Both the position numbers and the translations under genes were made by a program. From Stomatobaculum longum (GTDB lineage Bacteria; Bacillota; Clostridia; Lachnospirales; Lachnospiraceae), in assembly GCA_905370385.1 (NCBI GenBank), contig CAJPKN010000031.1, forward strand, positions 1 to 14,055: a stretch of 14,055 bases of DNA, in the 5' to 3' direction. Shown here piece by piece: positions 8,701 to 14,055 of this stretch (the first letter of the stretch is position 1; the number at the start of each line of letters is the position of its first letter). The notes beneath the pieces are model-generated. The model was not told the origin of the DNA. It saw only the letters and a list, made by a program, of their open reading frames with translations, and did not search any database.

Positions 8701-9268
8701 GCCGAACCTGATCGGAAACGAGGCCTTCATTGCCGATTATGAGCCGAGCTACACGGTCGGTACGAACGGCAACTGGGAACTTGTGAACCCCGAGCACAGC
8801 GAGTGGATCTTCACGCTGAACGGCGGTATCCGTCTTGTGAGCCGCTGGGCAAAGCTTGACTATGCAAACGGCGATGTCAACAAGAACGGTTGGTATCACT
8901 TCAACTCGCACGGTATCATGGACTTCGGTTGGTTCCGCGATGAGAAACTGGATTGGTACTACTGCAATACAGAGCACGACGGCTGGCTCGGCAAGATGCA
9001 GATGGGCTGGCACTACGACGAGGCGGATAAGCACTGGTACTACCTGGATCCGGCAACCGGCATCATGCAGACCGGTTGGCATGAGATCAACGGAAAATGG
9101 TACTACTTTGCACCGACCACCTCTGCAAACACCTATGAGTATGACTCGGTGAATGAGAGATGGTTCTACAAGTCCAACTCCGTTGTGAGACCCATGGGTT
9201 CCATGTACCGGAATGAGACAACGCCGGACGGTTACCGCGTTGACGCGAACGGCGCGTGGATTCACTGA
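2765..9268 (+). CDS. Giant modular surface adhesin-like protein: beta-helix head, repeat stalk, wall-binding C-terminus
   Basis: A protein of about 2167 residues counted from ATG 2765. Residues 1-40 are a signal peptide, cleaved after NAYA. Residues 45-290 form a beta-rich domain of unknown function with a GVGYSW motif near 263-268. Residues 291-320 carry VNSTSGNDSG and PFATLQHAVD, typical of the start of right-handed parallel beta-helix (pectate-lyase-like) folds, and Gly/Thr-rich rungs run to about 515. Four MucBP-like modules follow (597-691, 766-870, 876-966, 971-1064), with InlB-like modules at 692-764, 1068-1188 and 1192-1271, two FN3-like modules (1278-1356, 1375-1450), a divergent InlB module (1479-1564), a segment shared with the next gene (1572-1836), a charged helical segment (1837-1922), a Gly/Arg/Ser linker (1936-1970) and CW-binding repeats with a terminal cap (1999-2167). 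No lyase catalytic residues or LPXTG motif are evident. It probably acts as a wall-bound adhesin or matrix protein; the ligand is unknown. Confidence 0.9.
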   Translation: MSNSKNSFRGILRRALAQLLAFLMIFGLAMSGMGVQNAYATELQPGGSNNGATEATAFEWISATTGASSEGDSIATKRFDIHGLDTGQHTYTAGSIQTTWSHRGYATWVVKADSPTASAPSASSYFSLPGYKALKPSPNNNGDVVTDTNLGVEYRMLVSPGPDGRSVIVDYYLHNTTNTTGRFWIGSGADSMINGDDNATCFITPTGFHMVNRTTLQTFDLITNDSNLGLTPPDKRWVGHYYDYWKYMFVGGGPDRTNNIDSGVGYSWQIDLHPYETVHRRVAFLIKATSYYVNSTSGNDSGQGTYEDPFATLQHAVDKLAGKKGYIYIQNYNGAPVTLSGSGSTDVVIATTDYEKNSTATPYTGPTVEVTSSTPGTPLFTQTGTGKYTIEKLILKGGTAERSTSLISVTGGTLRLGDQASLQDSKIGIKTAGAAVDVKGGTLQLEHGSSVSGNVSKTDGRGAINFETGALKLAGSKPSGASVINVTGNTDGEGKPSNIYIKGTNKLSVMQSIAGSNIGVSKQAVDPGKDLPDAFSGVGTPTAAQEKNFAEPGTGVAASSVAPFSTFFTADQADKYGLSVWDSATAADNAALRRAGYSLSFQYVDANGDPVTGAENRAAKSIAAGEPVNEAAPTVTPPSYRLSSIDTDETSVGGAALKLTPDSTATSPNFGKVTGIMPKQDTVITYHYVRDNSTITFDAKGGTPTPGMLSGLAGDPTNALAPTVTKYGYDFHGWNKRGVMPAVATPIPSVFPATPEIYDAIYTVNHNIKFAYTTSYENQNGSIVFQTRTTPAASGFSVEDPLNGNLKVVPGYVWAPVDSFINPSTYQFSDQTAPAPFGTFDTVAGSANYGKFTGRFPGQDAAITWRYRVDPSHPGFQLKVNHVSPAGTVVAPSTTAMVRPEDPINISPVSTFGYTYDHYTVVTGGTANDQDPNPLVVALTGSADAAGNYTGVMPNQNVEINYVYTGAGTGQEFTLTHEDLGTNDSLLRNIVAPVVTPKATDDTVEGDPLAMPELYGYIYNSYNDNPVGVPIAGDATTFNTANNHYRAKMPTGDFKLTYRYNRDASAWSNIQFYSGKDTVGGTELGILSHDNMAPADDPTKQVSPDVTANGTNSFKVSVLKDNGAGLGYTYADLKAKRLLPIVTANDYHYMLDGWFVDTNNNRVMDGSEHLLQDTDRFQGGENLVAAFKEDPAWWIDINFAPFDNHVTWNPAVPTTLHTWKDKTWGQVEPAATSYTGEVNYLYKGWFHNGAMMNAGDAIADGETYLVKFYPDPAVFGTNVHPVDAGGSLDTQGKGVVTAYDTKPGYKYIVVDPYGKVVGVGDGSVTGRTYFNNLTPGTTYQVYEAEGDNTAQVGDDISNVPAPISSPSDAHVPAVDTNKQITYNPDDETKVDFTIDPSDRDADYALIDENGNVVTTPETQADGWQAGTPGRITFSGLDPNKTYTVVARPHGRNDITALSKLPDGTPVTMDPGGELEIPKFSITTTDGESEITTVNGNAINTNYFDEAHKDETVVLTAPATNSAGETFKEWRVTTGIIPGITSQLGNATLTFTMPDTNVVLTAYYNRNLNGNSPVTDEIRGGNPGEMALDPNEIPGLENDLTTPDDRVIMNVNHADVSYKVVYQKKNVPAAVASALKSDPATVDAANHPTAFTAAWEVQTNIERYVNGRLVPRATASNARFNTYVQLDKEDVNNLDYQLLRYDTATSTYVPETLTPADVYASGGLFQFTAQEGVKYYLVYSKAYKVTFINDKDTVAPWPQYSFPVRKGESPSDADYSTLYSTVLNNTPTGSATHLTDPATGVEYDWQGWSRKADKYRAFDDTAPIKKRTIVYGYWKDNREEVDNARNGLDDAIKKAIKLADDFFLKRKETAALINGVPGVHTGINDAIAVFERTNPRATAAELQQALDDLLDAIQRYENTLNPRYDHYGRISNDALSGGGSGGGGRGNGGSGGGGGRGGSSRGRSGGSGSISAGVGSTFGKPNLIGNEAFIADYEPSYTVGTNGNWELVNPEHSEWIFTLNGGIRLVSRWAKLDYANGDVNKNGWYHFNSHGIMDFGWFRDEKLDWYYCNTEHDGWLGKMQMGWHYDEADKHWYYLDPATGIMQTGWHEINGKWYYFAPTTSANTYEYDSVNERWFYKSNSVVRPMGSMYRNETTPDGYRVDANGAWIH
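4553..5956 (+). repeat. MucBP-like stalk modules of the large protein
   Basis: Four modules of about 90-105 residues each end in a recognisable strand pair: TGIMPKQDTVITYHY, TGRFPGQDAAITWRY, TGVMPNQNVEINYVY and AKMPTGDFKLTYRY. The pattern G-x-M-P-x(5)-I-x-Y-x-Y and an internal GY-x-Y/Y-x-x-D-x-x-G signature match the MucBP/beta-grasp style of stalk repeat. A short InlB-like module separates the first two. They are degenerate at DNA level, so unequal crossing-over between them is unlikely to be recent. Confidence 0.65.
8570..8674 (+). repeat. GGC-rich Gly/Ser/Arg linker tract (large protein)
   Basis: This stretch of near-uniform GGC, GGN, AGC and CGC codons encodes a flexible linker containing GGGSGGGGRGNGGSGGGGG, followed by RGGSSRGRSGG. 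It separates the helical stalk base from the C-terminal wall-binding repeats. The triplet repetition could allow length change without frameshift. The matching tract of the paralogue is at 13237-13335. Confidence 0.85.
8759..9265 (+). other. C-terminal cell-wall-binding repeat region of the large protein
   Basis: Residues 1999-2167 carry aromatic/glycine repeats of the CW-binding type: GNWELV, GWYHFNSHGIMDFGWF, DGWLGKMQMGWHY, HWYYLDPATGIMQTGW and GKWYYF. The region ends in a non-repeat cap with GSMYRNETTPDGY and VDANGAW. In the known family these repeats bind choline or other wall teichoic/glycan groups non-covalently, so this is the likely surface anchor. Confidence 0.8.
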
Positions 9269-9273
9269 GGAGG
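9267..9273 (+). promoter_or_regulatory. Ribosome binding site overlapping the preceding stop codon
   Basis: GAGGAGG at 9267-9273 overlaps the TGA stop of the large gene (9266-9268) and sits 6 bases before ATG 9280. This decides the start: an upstream in-frame GTG at 9256 lies within the previous gene, has no ribosome binding site, and would put an extra eight residues before the signal peptide. The arrangement suggests translational coupling of the two paralogues. Confidence 0.8.
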
Positions 9274-9279
9274 AATGAG

Positions 9280-12200
9280 ATGAGATTGAGACATAATTTC
9301 AAGTCTCGGATCGCCGCGGCGATGGCGGCTGTCATGGTATTTTCCGTGGCAGCCCCGGCGCTGCCGGTTTATGCGGCAACGGCCACGATTACCTTTGACA
9401 CCGGAGACGGTCCGGGGGTTACGTACGGCGGCTATACGAGCAACTCCGTTTCGGGCGAGACCGGTACTCTTTTGAGAGATGTTCCGGGCTTTGCGGGCAT
9501 TCCGCTGGTTCACTCAAACGGTACTTCCGCAAACGCAGGCGATTCCGATGCAAGACCGGCGTTCCCGAATTTTACGGGCGTGTCTTATCCGGGCTACACC
9601 TTTGGCGGCTGGTACGATGCTTCCGATCCTTTGAAGTATGTTGAGCCGGCGCTTCCGATTGCAATGCCGAGCGATAGCAAGACGTACGCACCGAAATGGA
9701 TTCCGAGCGGTGTGGCGCAGAACTTCGACTACACGGTAATGCACTACCGCATGCTGGACGGCAGCAACGCCGAGCTTCCGGCGACCGATAGCGGCAGCTT
9801 CTATTCCGGCAACCACATTGCCTTCAATCCGAACGGTGCGCCCTGGGTTTCCCCGACGCAGAAGGCCATGGGCGATACGGTCACCGCAGTTCCGCTCTCC
9901 CCAACGGCGGTTCCCGGCTATAAGGTAGGATCTGTTATTGTAAAGAACGATAAAAAGCGCAAATTCGGTGAGAATTCCGGTGCCGGCACCGGCGCTGCGC
10001 AGGTCAATGTGATCGGTGGCAATGTCGTAAGCGGCGTGATGCCGAACGATAACCTGACCATTCGTTATCTCTATGTTGTGGATACGAGCAAGTTTTTCTC
10101 TCTCCGCACGGAGTATGTGGATCAGACCGGTACCACGATTAAAGCAGCGACCTCTGAGAACAAGAATGCGGAGGAGTCTGTCGGCATGACGCCGCCGACC
10201 ATTGCGGGCTATGTCTACGACAGCGTGCAGGTTGTGAGCGGTGATGCGGATAACCAGAACGCTTGCGTTTACGGTACGAACAAGCTTGCTGCAAACGGCG
10301 AGTTCCAGTTCAATACGAACGGCGTGCTGACCGGCAAAATGCCGAACCAGAACGTCAAGATTAAGTACACCTACAGACGCGATCCGGCGTATCAGATTCG
10401 CGTACAGGTAAAGTTCTTCGATAACCACGGCAACAAGCTGGACGGTCAGGACGGCAGACCGACCCTGCAGGACATCGATGAGCCGAGAGCAGTCGGCGCA
10501 ACCGGCGCACAGACGGTTGCGGTTCCGTTCCTTCCGGGCTACAACTACGCGCCGAACATGAACCCGGGCACCAACGGCGGTGCAAGCAGTCCGACCGGTT
10601 TGGTTCAGGGGACGGATGAGAACCTGCACTTTAATCTGCAGGCAGGAAGTGACGGCCAGGGTGCCATCATCACGATTACCTATGTCGAGAACCTGAACGA
10701 TGCGAGCACCTGGGCGCGTGTCAGCTACACCTCTACGGCAAACGGTGATATCTCGGGCAATACGGCGCCGCGCTCCATTCGCGTCGGTTCCTACACCTGG
10801 CAGGAGCTGGTGGGTCTCGACTCGCACGGCAATCTCGCAATCAGCGCAGATCCGGTTCACAACTATAAGCTCGAGGGCTGGTATGTGAAGATCAACGGCG
10901 GTGCAGAGCAGAAGATTTACGATGCGGACACCGACAGTTCCACGATTACGACCGCAGATCACAAACTCGCAATTCCGGCCGGCACAACCACCCCGACGGC
11001 AGTCAGTGTCTACCCGAAGTTTGTCGAGGATCCGAACAAGTGGTATACGATTAACTTTGCGCACAGCGCAAACGGCAGTCTGAGCGGCAACACAACGGTG
11101 CGTGTCGGTGAGCAGACCAAGGATACCGCTTCCGGCATTTGGCATGCGACCACTTGGGCGGATGTCCCGAAGCCGACGCCGGTTCCGGCAAACCCGGCGA
11201 CCTACATGGCACAGCCGTGGACCAGCAGCTCCGGTTCTCAGCCGCTCAACTCGACGATTATTAACGGCAGCGAGACCTATACGACGGTCTTTACCCGCAT
11301 CGGTTTGACGGATGACGGCGTGCTTGCAATGCCGAACGCAAACGGCGTAGTCGCAAACAACGGCACCGGTACGGTCAAGGTAAACAGTGCAAACAGCCTG
11401 AGAAACTACGCAATCACCGATATGAACGGCAACGTGATTGCCACCCTTCCGGGCTCGGCACTCCAGAGCGGTGCGTTTACGGGTCTTCCGGTTAACGCGC
11501 AGTACCAGGTATACGAACTTACAACCGCACAGAACCCGGCAGCGGGCACCCCGATTACGAGCGTGGTAGCGTCGGATCGCAGCCAGCCGACCGTGGTGAA
11601 TGTGCCGGCAGTCGGAGCGAACGCAACGGTCGGTACCGATGCCGCAAACGCAGGCCAGAAGACCATCACGGTCAGCCCGACCGCACCGAACACGGAGTAC
11701 TCCCTCATTGATGCGAGCGGCAACGTGGTTCCGGCTTCCGGCTGGGTTACCCCGAGCACGCCGGGTGCAGCGATTGTCTTTGACAACCTCGACCCGAACA
11801 CGACTTACACGGTGGTCGCAAGACCGGTCGGCGGCAGCCAGACGCCGCAGAATCAGATTCCGCAGGGAACCGTGATTCCGGTCACCGGAACGCCGGCAGC
11901 GGCGACGACCGAGTACACGCTAAAGCTTGAGAACGGCGGTAAGGTTGTCGAGATTAAGAGAATGATTAACGGTACGGAACAGATTATTCCGATCGGCGCC
12001 GACGATACGAACGTTACCTTCCGGGAAGGCGACAAGATTAAGTTTGACGCGGATGTGCCGGCAGGAACAACGTTTAAGCGTTGGAACGTACTCCTCGGCA
12101 ATCTGAGCGGACTTACGACAACGGGTCAGCGTATTGTGATGCCGGCGGGCTCCGTAACCGTATCCGCAAGCTACAACGGTCAGTCCATCCTTCCGGCACA

Positions 12201-13905
12201 GCCGAAGGCAGACCTTGACTACTCGCCGAAGGACGGTCGCTTTGCACTCGATCCGGCAGACAATGTGAGACTCCTCACCGAGCTCATTGACAACCCGGAT
12301 GATACGGCAGCGCTTGCAAACCCGAGCGTTGACACCATCACCTATATCGCGAAGTTTAACCGCGGTACGGTGGCAAGCAACTACGCAAACGAGCTGAAGA
12401 CGCAGGTCGGCAACAACGAGATTAAGCTCCCGTGGAGCCTGCAGGTCGGCCTCGCAAGAGACGTGGACGGCGTCAACAAGATTGTCCCGGCGACCAACAG
12501 CAACGCGACCATGCGCGTGATTGCTCGCCTTGACGACAGCATCAAGAACAACACCGATTATGAGCTCTGGAAGCGCACCGTCGATCCGAGCGGAAACGTG
12601 AATTACGTTACGGTCCCGATGAACCCGGCAGACTTAAGTGCAGCGGGCTTTGACGGAAACTTTAGCTTCGAGGCGAAGAACGGTGATTATCTGGTGCTGA
12701 GCTACAAGAAGGCACATACGGTTACGGTGATCGACGCAATGCGCGGTACGCCTTACACCTTCCGCATTGCACACGGCAGCGACCTCGCGAGCCATCCGGA
12801 TTACACGACCATGCGCGGTGCGCTGGCGCTGAATTACACGGATCCGGCAACGGGCATCGAGTATGAGTTCGACCAGTTCCGTAAGGCGAACAGCCAGACG
12901 GCACCGACCTTCGCGGACTCCGATGCTGTGACCCGCGATATGACGCTCTACGCAATGTACATCCCGGCGGATGACACCGCTTGGCAGAATGCGAGAAACA
13001 ACCTGATCGGCGAGATCAACAGAGGCAACGCAGTGATGACGGATCCGCGTATCATTCCGCACCTCACGCCGACCGAGCTCGCAGATCTCAATAACGCGGT
13101 GACGCAGGCAAATGCGCTTGCAAACCGTCTCCCGAGACCCACCACGGCTGAACTTGTTACGGAGCATGCAAATCTCAAGGCTCTGATTGACGGCATCCTC
13201 GCAAGAATCGCAGGCATTGTTCCGTCCCCGACTCCGGGCGGCGGTGGCGGCGGCAGCCACAGCGGTGGCGGCGGCAGCCACGGCGGTGGCGGCGGTGGCG
13301 GCGGCGGCAGCAGAGGCCGCGGCGGCAGCAGCAGAGGTGTGACGGGCAGCACGACGCCGTCCGGCACGGGCAACCGTGTCTACCAGAACGGCGCAGAGGG
13401 CAACTGGGTGAACTTTGACCCGGCAGGCCACGGCTGGTACTTCGAGCTCGGCAACAGCCGTAAGCTCACCAACACCTGGGCAGATGTCGCTTACACCTTT
13501 GACGGCCAGACCAAGATTTACAGCTACCACTTCGATGAGAACGGTGTCATGGACAGCGGCTGGTGGAAGGACAATCAGGGCGTTTGGTATCACCTCTCCA
13601 CGATCCACGATGGCTGGTTTGGTTCGATGGACAAGGGCTGGTATCACGACAGCGCGGACGGCAAGTGGTATTACCTGAACATCATGACAGGCTCCATGCT
13701 GACCGGCTGGCAGGAAATCAACGGCACCTGGTACTACCTGAACCCGGTAACGCCGGCACCGACTTGGGACTGGGATGCTTCTCAGAACCGTTGGGTGTAC
13801 GGAAACCGCGGCGGCAGACCGTACGGTTCCATGTATGCGAACGAAGTGACGCCGGACGGCTACCATGTGGACGCTTCCGGTGCTTGGATTCGCGAGACGC
13901 CGTAA
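9280..13905 (+). CDS. Modular wall-binding surface protein, paralogue of the preceding gene without the beta-helix head
   Basis: A 1541-residue protein from ATG 9280. Residues 1-32 are a signal peptide with cleavage after VYA. Residues 35-140 form an InlB-like module (ITFDTGDG...YTFGGWYD). MucBP-like modules follow at about 149-268, 272-368 and 372-471, the first two ending in SGVMPNDNLTIRYLY and TGKMPNQNVKIKYTY. InlB-like modules lie at 475-583 and 585-676, FN3-like modules at 687-762 and 783-851, and a divergent InlB module at 877-967. Residues 985-1229 match the shared block of the preceding protein (for example NYTDPATGIEYEF versus HLTDPATGVEYDW). A helical segment (1232-1314), a Gly/His/Ser/Arg linker (1320-1352), CW-binding repeats (1373-1489) and a terminal cap (1490-1541) complete it. 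Module order is the same as in its neighbour, indicating an old tandem duplication with loss or gain of the head. No catalytic domain or LPXTG motif is seen. Last gene of the operon; the likely role is a wall-attached adhesin or matrix protein. Confidence 0.9.
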   Translation: MRLRHNFKSRIAAAMAAVMVFSVAAPALPVYAATATITFDTGDGPGVTYGGYTSNSVSGETGTLLRDVPGFAGIPLVHSNGTSANAGDSDARPAFPNFTGVSYPGYTFGGWYDASDPLKYVEPALPIAMPSDSKTYAPKWIPSGVAQNFDYTVMHYRMLDGSNAELPATDSGSFYSGNHIAFNPNGAPWVSPTQKAMGDTVTAVPLSPTAVPGYKVGSVIVKNDKKRKFGENSGAGTGAAQVNVIGGNVVSGVMPNDNLTIRYLYVVDTSKFFSLRTEYVDQTGTTIKAATSENKNAEESVGMTPPTIAGYVYDSVQVVSGDADNQNACVYGTNKLAANGEFQFNTNGVLTGKMPNQNVKIKYTYRRDPAYQIRVQVKFFDNHGNKLDGQDGRPTLQDIDEPRAVGATGAQTVAVPFLPGYNYAPNMNPGTNGGASSPTGLVQGTDENLHFNLQAGSDGQGAIITITYVENLNDASTWARVSYTSTANGDISGNTAPRSIRVGSYTWQELVGLDSHGNLAISADPVHNYKLEGWYVKINGGAEQKIYDADTDSSTITTADHKLAIPAGTTTPTAVSVYPKFVEDPNKWYTINFAHSANGSLSGNTTVRVGEQTKDTASGIWHATTWADVPKPTPVPANPATYMAQPWTSSSGSQPLNSTIINGSETYTTVFTRIGLTDDGVLAMPNANGVVANNGTGTVKVNSANSLRNYAITDMNGNVIATLPGSALQSGAFTGLPVNAQYQVYELTTAQNPAAGTPITSVVASDRSQPTVVNVPAVGANATVGTDAANAGQKTITVSPTAPNTEYSLIDASGNVVPASGWVTPSTPGAAIVFDNLDPNTTYTVVARPVGGSQTPQNQIPQGTVIPVTGTPAAATTEYTLKLENGGKVVEIKRMINGTEQIIPIGADDTNVTFREGDKIKFDADVPAGTTFKRWNVLLGNLSGLTTTGQRIVMPAGSVTVSASYNGQSILPAQPKADLDYSPKDGRFALDPADNVRLLTELIDNPDDTAALANPSVDTITYIAKFNRGTVASNYANELKTQVGNNEIKLPWSLQVGLARDVDGVNKIVPATNSNATMRVIARLDDSIKNNTDYELWKRTVDPSGNVNYVTVPMNPADLSAAGFDGNFSFEAKNGDYLVLSYKKAHTVTVIDAMRGTPYTFRIAHGSDLASHPDYTTMRGALALNYTDPATGIEYEFDQFRKANSQTAPTFADSDAVTRDMTLYAMYIPADDTAWQNARNNLIGEINRGNAVMTDPRIIPHLTPTELADLNNAVTQANALANRLPRPTTAELVTEHANLKALIDGILARIAGIVPSPTPGGGGGGSHSGGGGSHGGGGGGGGGSRGRGGSSRGVTGSTTPSGTGNRVYQNGAEGNWVNFDPAGHGWYFELGNSRKLTNTWADVAYTFDGQTKIYSYHFDENGVMDSGWWKDNQGVWYHLSTIHDGWFGSMDKGWYHDSADGKWYYLNIMTGSMLTGWQEINGTWYYLNPVTPAPTWDWDASQNRWVYGNRGGRPYGSMYANEVTPDGYHVDASGAWIRETP
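9724..10692 (+). repeat. MucBP-like stalk modules of the paralogue
   Basis: Three modules of about 97-120 residues begin with a strand such as YTVMHYRMLDG, LRTEYVDQTG or VQVKFFDNHG and end in G-x-M-P-x(5)-I-x-Y-x-Y (the third ends in a variant, AIITITY). They correspond to the four modules of the preceding gene, so copy number differs between the paralogues. Confidence 0.6.
13237..13335 (+). repeat. GGC-rich Gly/Ser/His/Arg linker tract (paralogue)
   Basis: Near-uniform GGC/GGT codons encode runs such as GGGGGGSHSGGGGSHGGG followed by GSRGRGGSSRG. The near-exact local repetition of GGTGGCGGCGGCAGCCAC makes this a minisatellite-like, slip-prone tract. It sits in the same place as the tract at 8570-8674, just before the wall-binding repeats, and ends in a similar SRGRGGSSRG-type motif. 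Confidence 0.85.
13372..13902 (+). other. C-terminal cell-wall-binding repeat region of the paralogue
   Basis: The aromatic/glycine repeats include YHFDENGVMDSGWW, VWYHLSTIHDGWFG, KGWYHDSADGKWYYLN, GSMLTGW and GTWYYLN. They are followed by a cap with GSMYANEVTPDGYHVDASGAW just before the end. The order and spacing match the C-terminus of the preceding protein, so both are likely anchored to the same wall component. Confidence 0.8.
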
Positions 13906-13951
13906 GGCAAGGTAAAGCAAAAACGAGACTCCCCTAATTCTCGTATAAGCG

Positions 13952-13990
13952 GGCGGGGCGGTGAAGACTTTAGGTCTTCACCGCCCCGCC
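13952..13990 (+). terminator. Rho-independent terminator of the surface-protein operon
   Basis: Bases 13952-13968 pair with 13974-13990 to form a 17-bp, very GC-rich stem with a 5-base loop (TTTAG), followed by TTTCTGTT. It begins 46 bases after the operon's last stop codon. A smaller inverted repeat, ACGAGA (13923-13928) with TCTCGT (13939-13944), precedes it. No other strong hairpin was found between the three genes, so this is likely the operon's terminator. The T run is short, but the stem strength compensates. Confidence 0.85.
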
Positions 13991-14055
13991 TTTCTGTTCG
14001 GTAACAGTATGCGCAGCATTGTCGCGTTATCATTGCATGCCGTCGGTTCAAGCAA

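Noticed and set aside
13237..13335. CRISPR-like or satellite array
   Set aside because: The repetition is in-frame glycine codons without unique spacers.
12948..13373. Leftward proline-rich frame opposite the Gly-rich linker
   Set aside because: The polyproline is simply the antisense of GGC/GGT repeats.
13800..13905. LPXTG sorting signal at the C-termini
   Set aside because: Neither paralogue nor the first protein has an LPXTG-like motif, hydrophobic tail or basic end; anchoring by wall-binding repeats explains the architecture.
14030..14055. Possible tRNA T-arm-like GGTTCAAGC at the window end
   Set aside because: Only a few bases match and no acceptor or anticodon structure precedes it.

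Overview
The window looks like the genome of an anaerobic Firmicute of the Lachnospiraceae type (an oral or gut Gram-positive). The evidence is strong AGGAGG-type ribosome binding sites, long secreted proteins ending in aromatic/glycine cell-wall-binding repeats rather than LPXTG sorting signals, fairly high GC coding sequence, and near-absence of TTA, CTA and TCA codons. An oral genus such as Stomatobaculum would fit, but that is a guess from style and not an identification.

Layout. Positions 1-44 hold a strong hairpin terminator. It serves a small leftward gene (77-589) for a membrane-anchored acidic protein with a compact five-cysteine cluster. Positions 590-1081 are a relatively AT-rich divergent intergenic region with no convincing gene; they hold a weak leftward promoter candidate and a cluster of short direct repeats and an imperfect palindrome that could be operator sites. 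From 1082 to 13905 three rightward genes are packed with gaps of 21 and 11 bases and are followed by one strong GC-rich terminator (13952-13990), so they read as a single operon. Positions 13991-14055 hold nothing I recognise.

The operon encodes three exported proteins, each with a signal peptide and none with a visible catalytic domain. The first (553 aa) consists largely of unusual long-period wall-binding-like repeats. The second (about 2167 aa) has an N-terminal beta-rich domain, a probable right-handed beta-helix, then MucBP-like, InlB-like and FN3-like stalk modules, a helical segment, a Gly/Arg/Ser linker, and C-terminal wall-binding repeats. The third (1541 aa) is a paralogue of the second that shares the stalk, linker and C-terminal anchor but lacks the beta-helix head. 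The simplest reading is a surface adhesin or matrix operon: two related stalked proteins with different tips, held non-covalently on the wall, plus a repeat-only companion. Ligands are unknown.

I found no CRISPR array, mobile element, RNA gene or enzyme. The main points of interest are the modular architecture, a codon-usage difference between the head and stalk of the largest protein, shared but divergent modules between the paralogues, and a conserved terminal motif following the wall-binding repeats.
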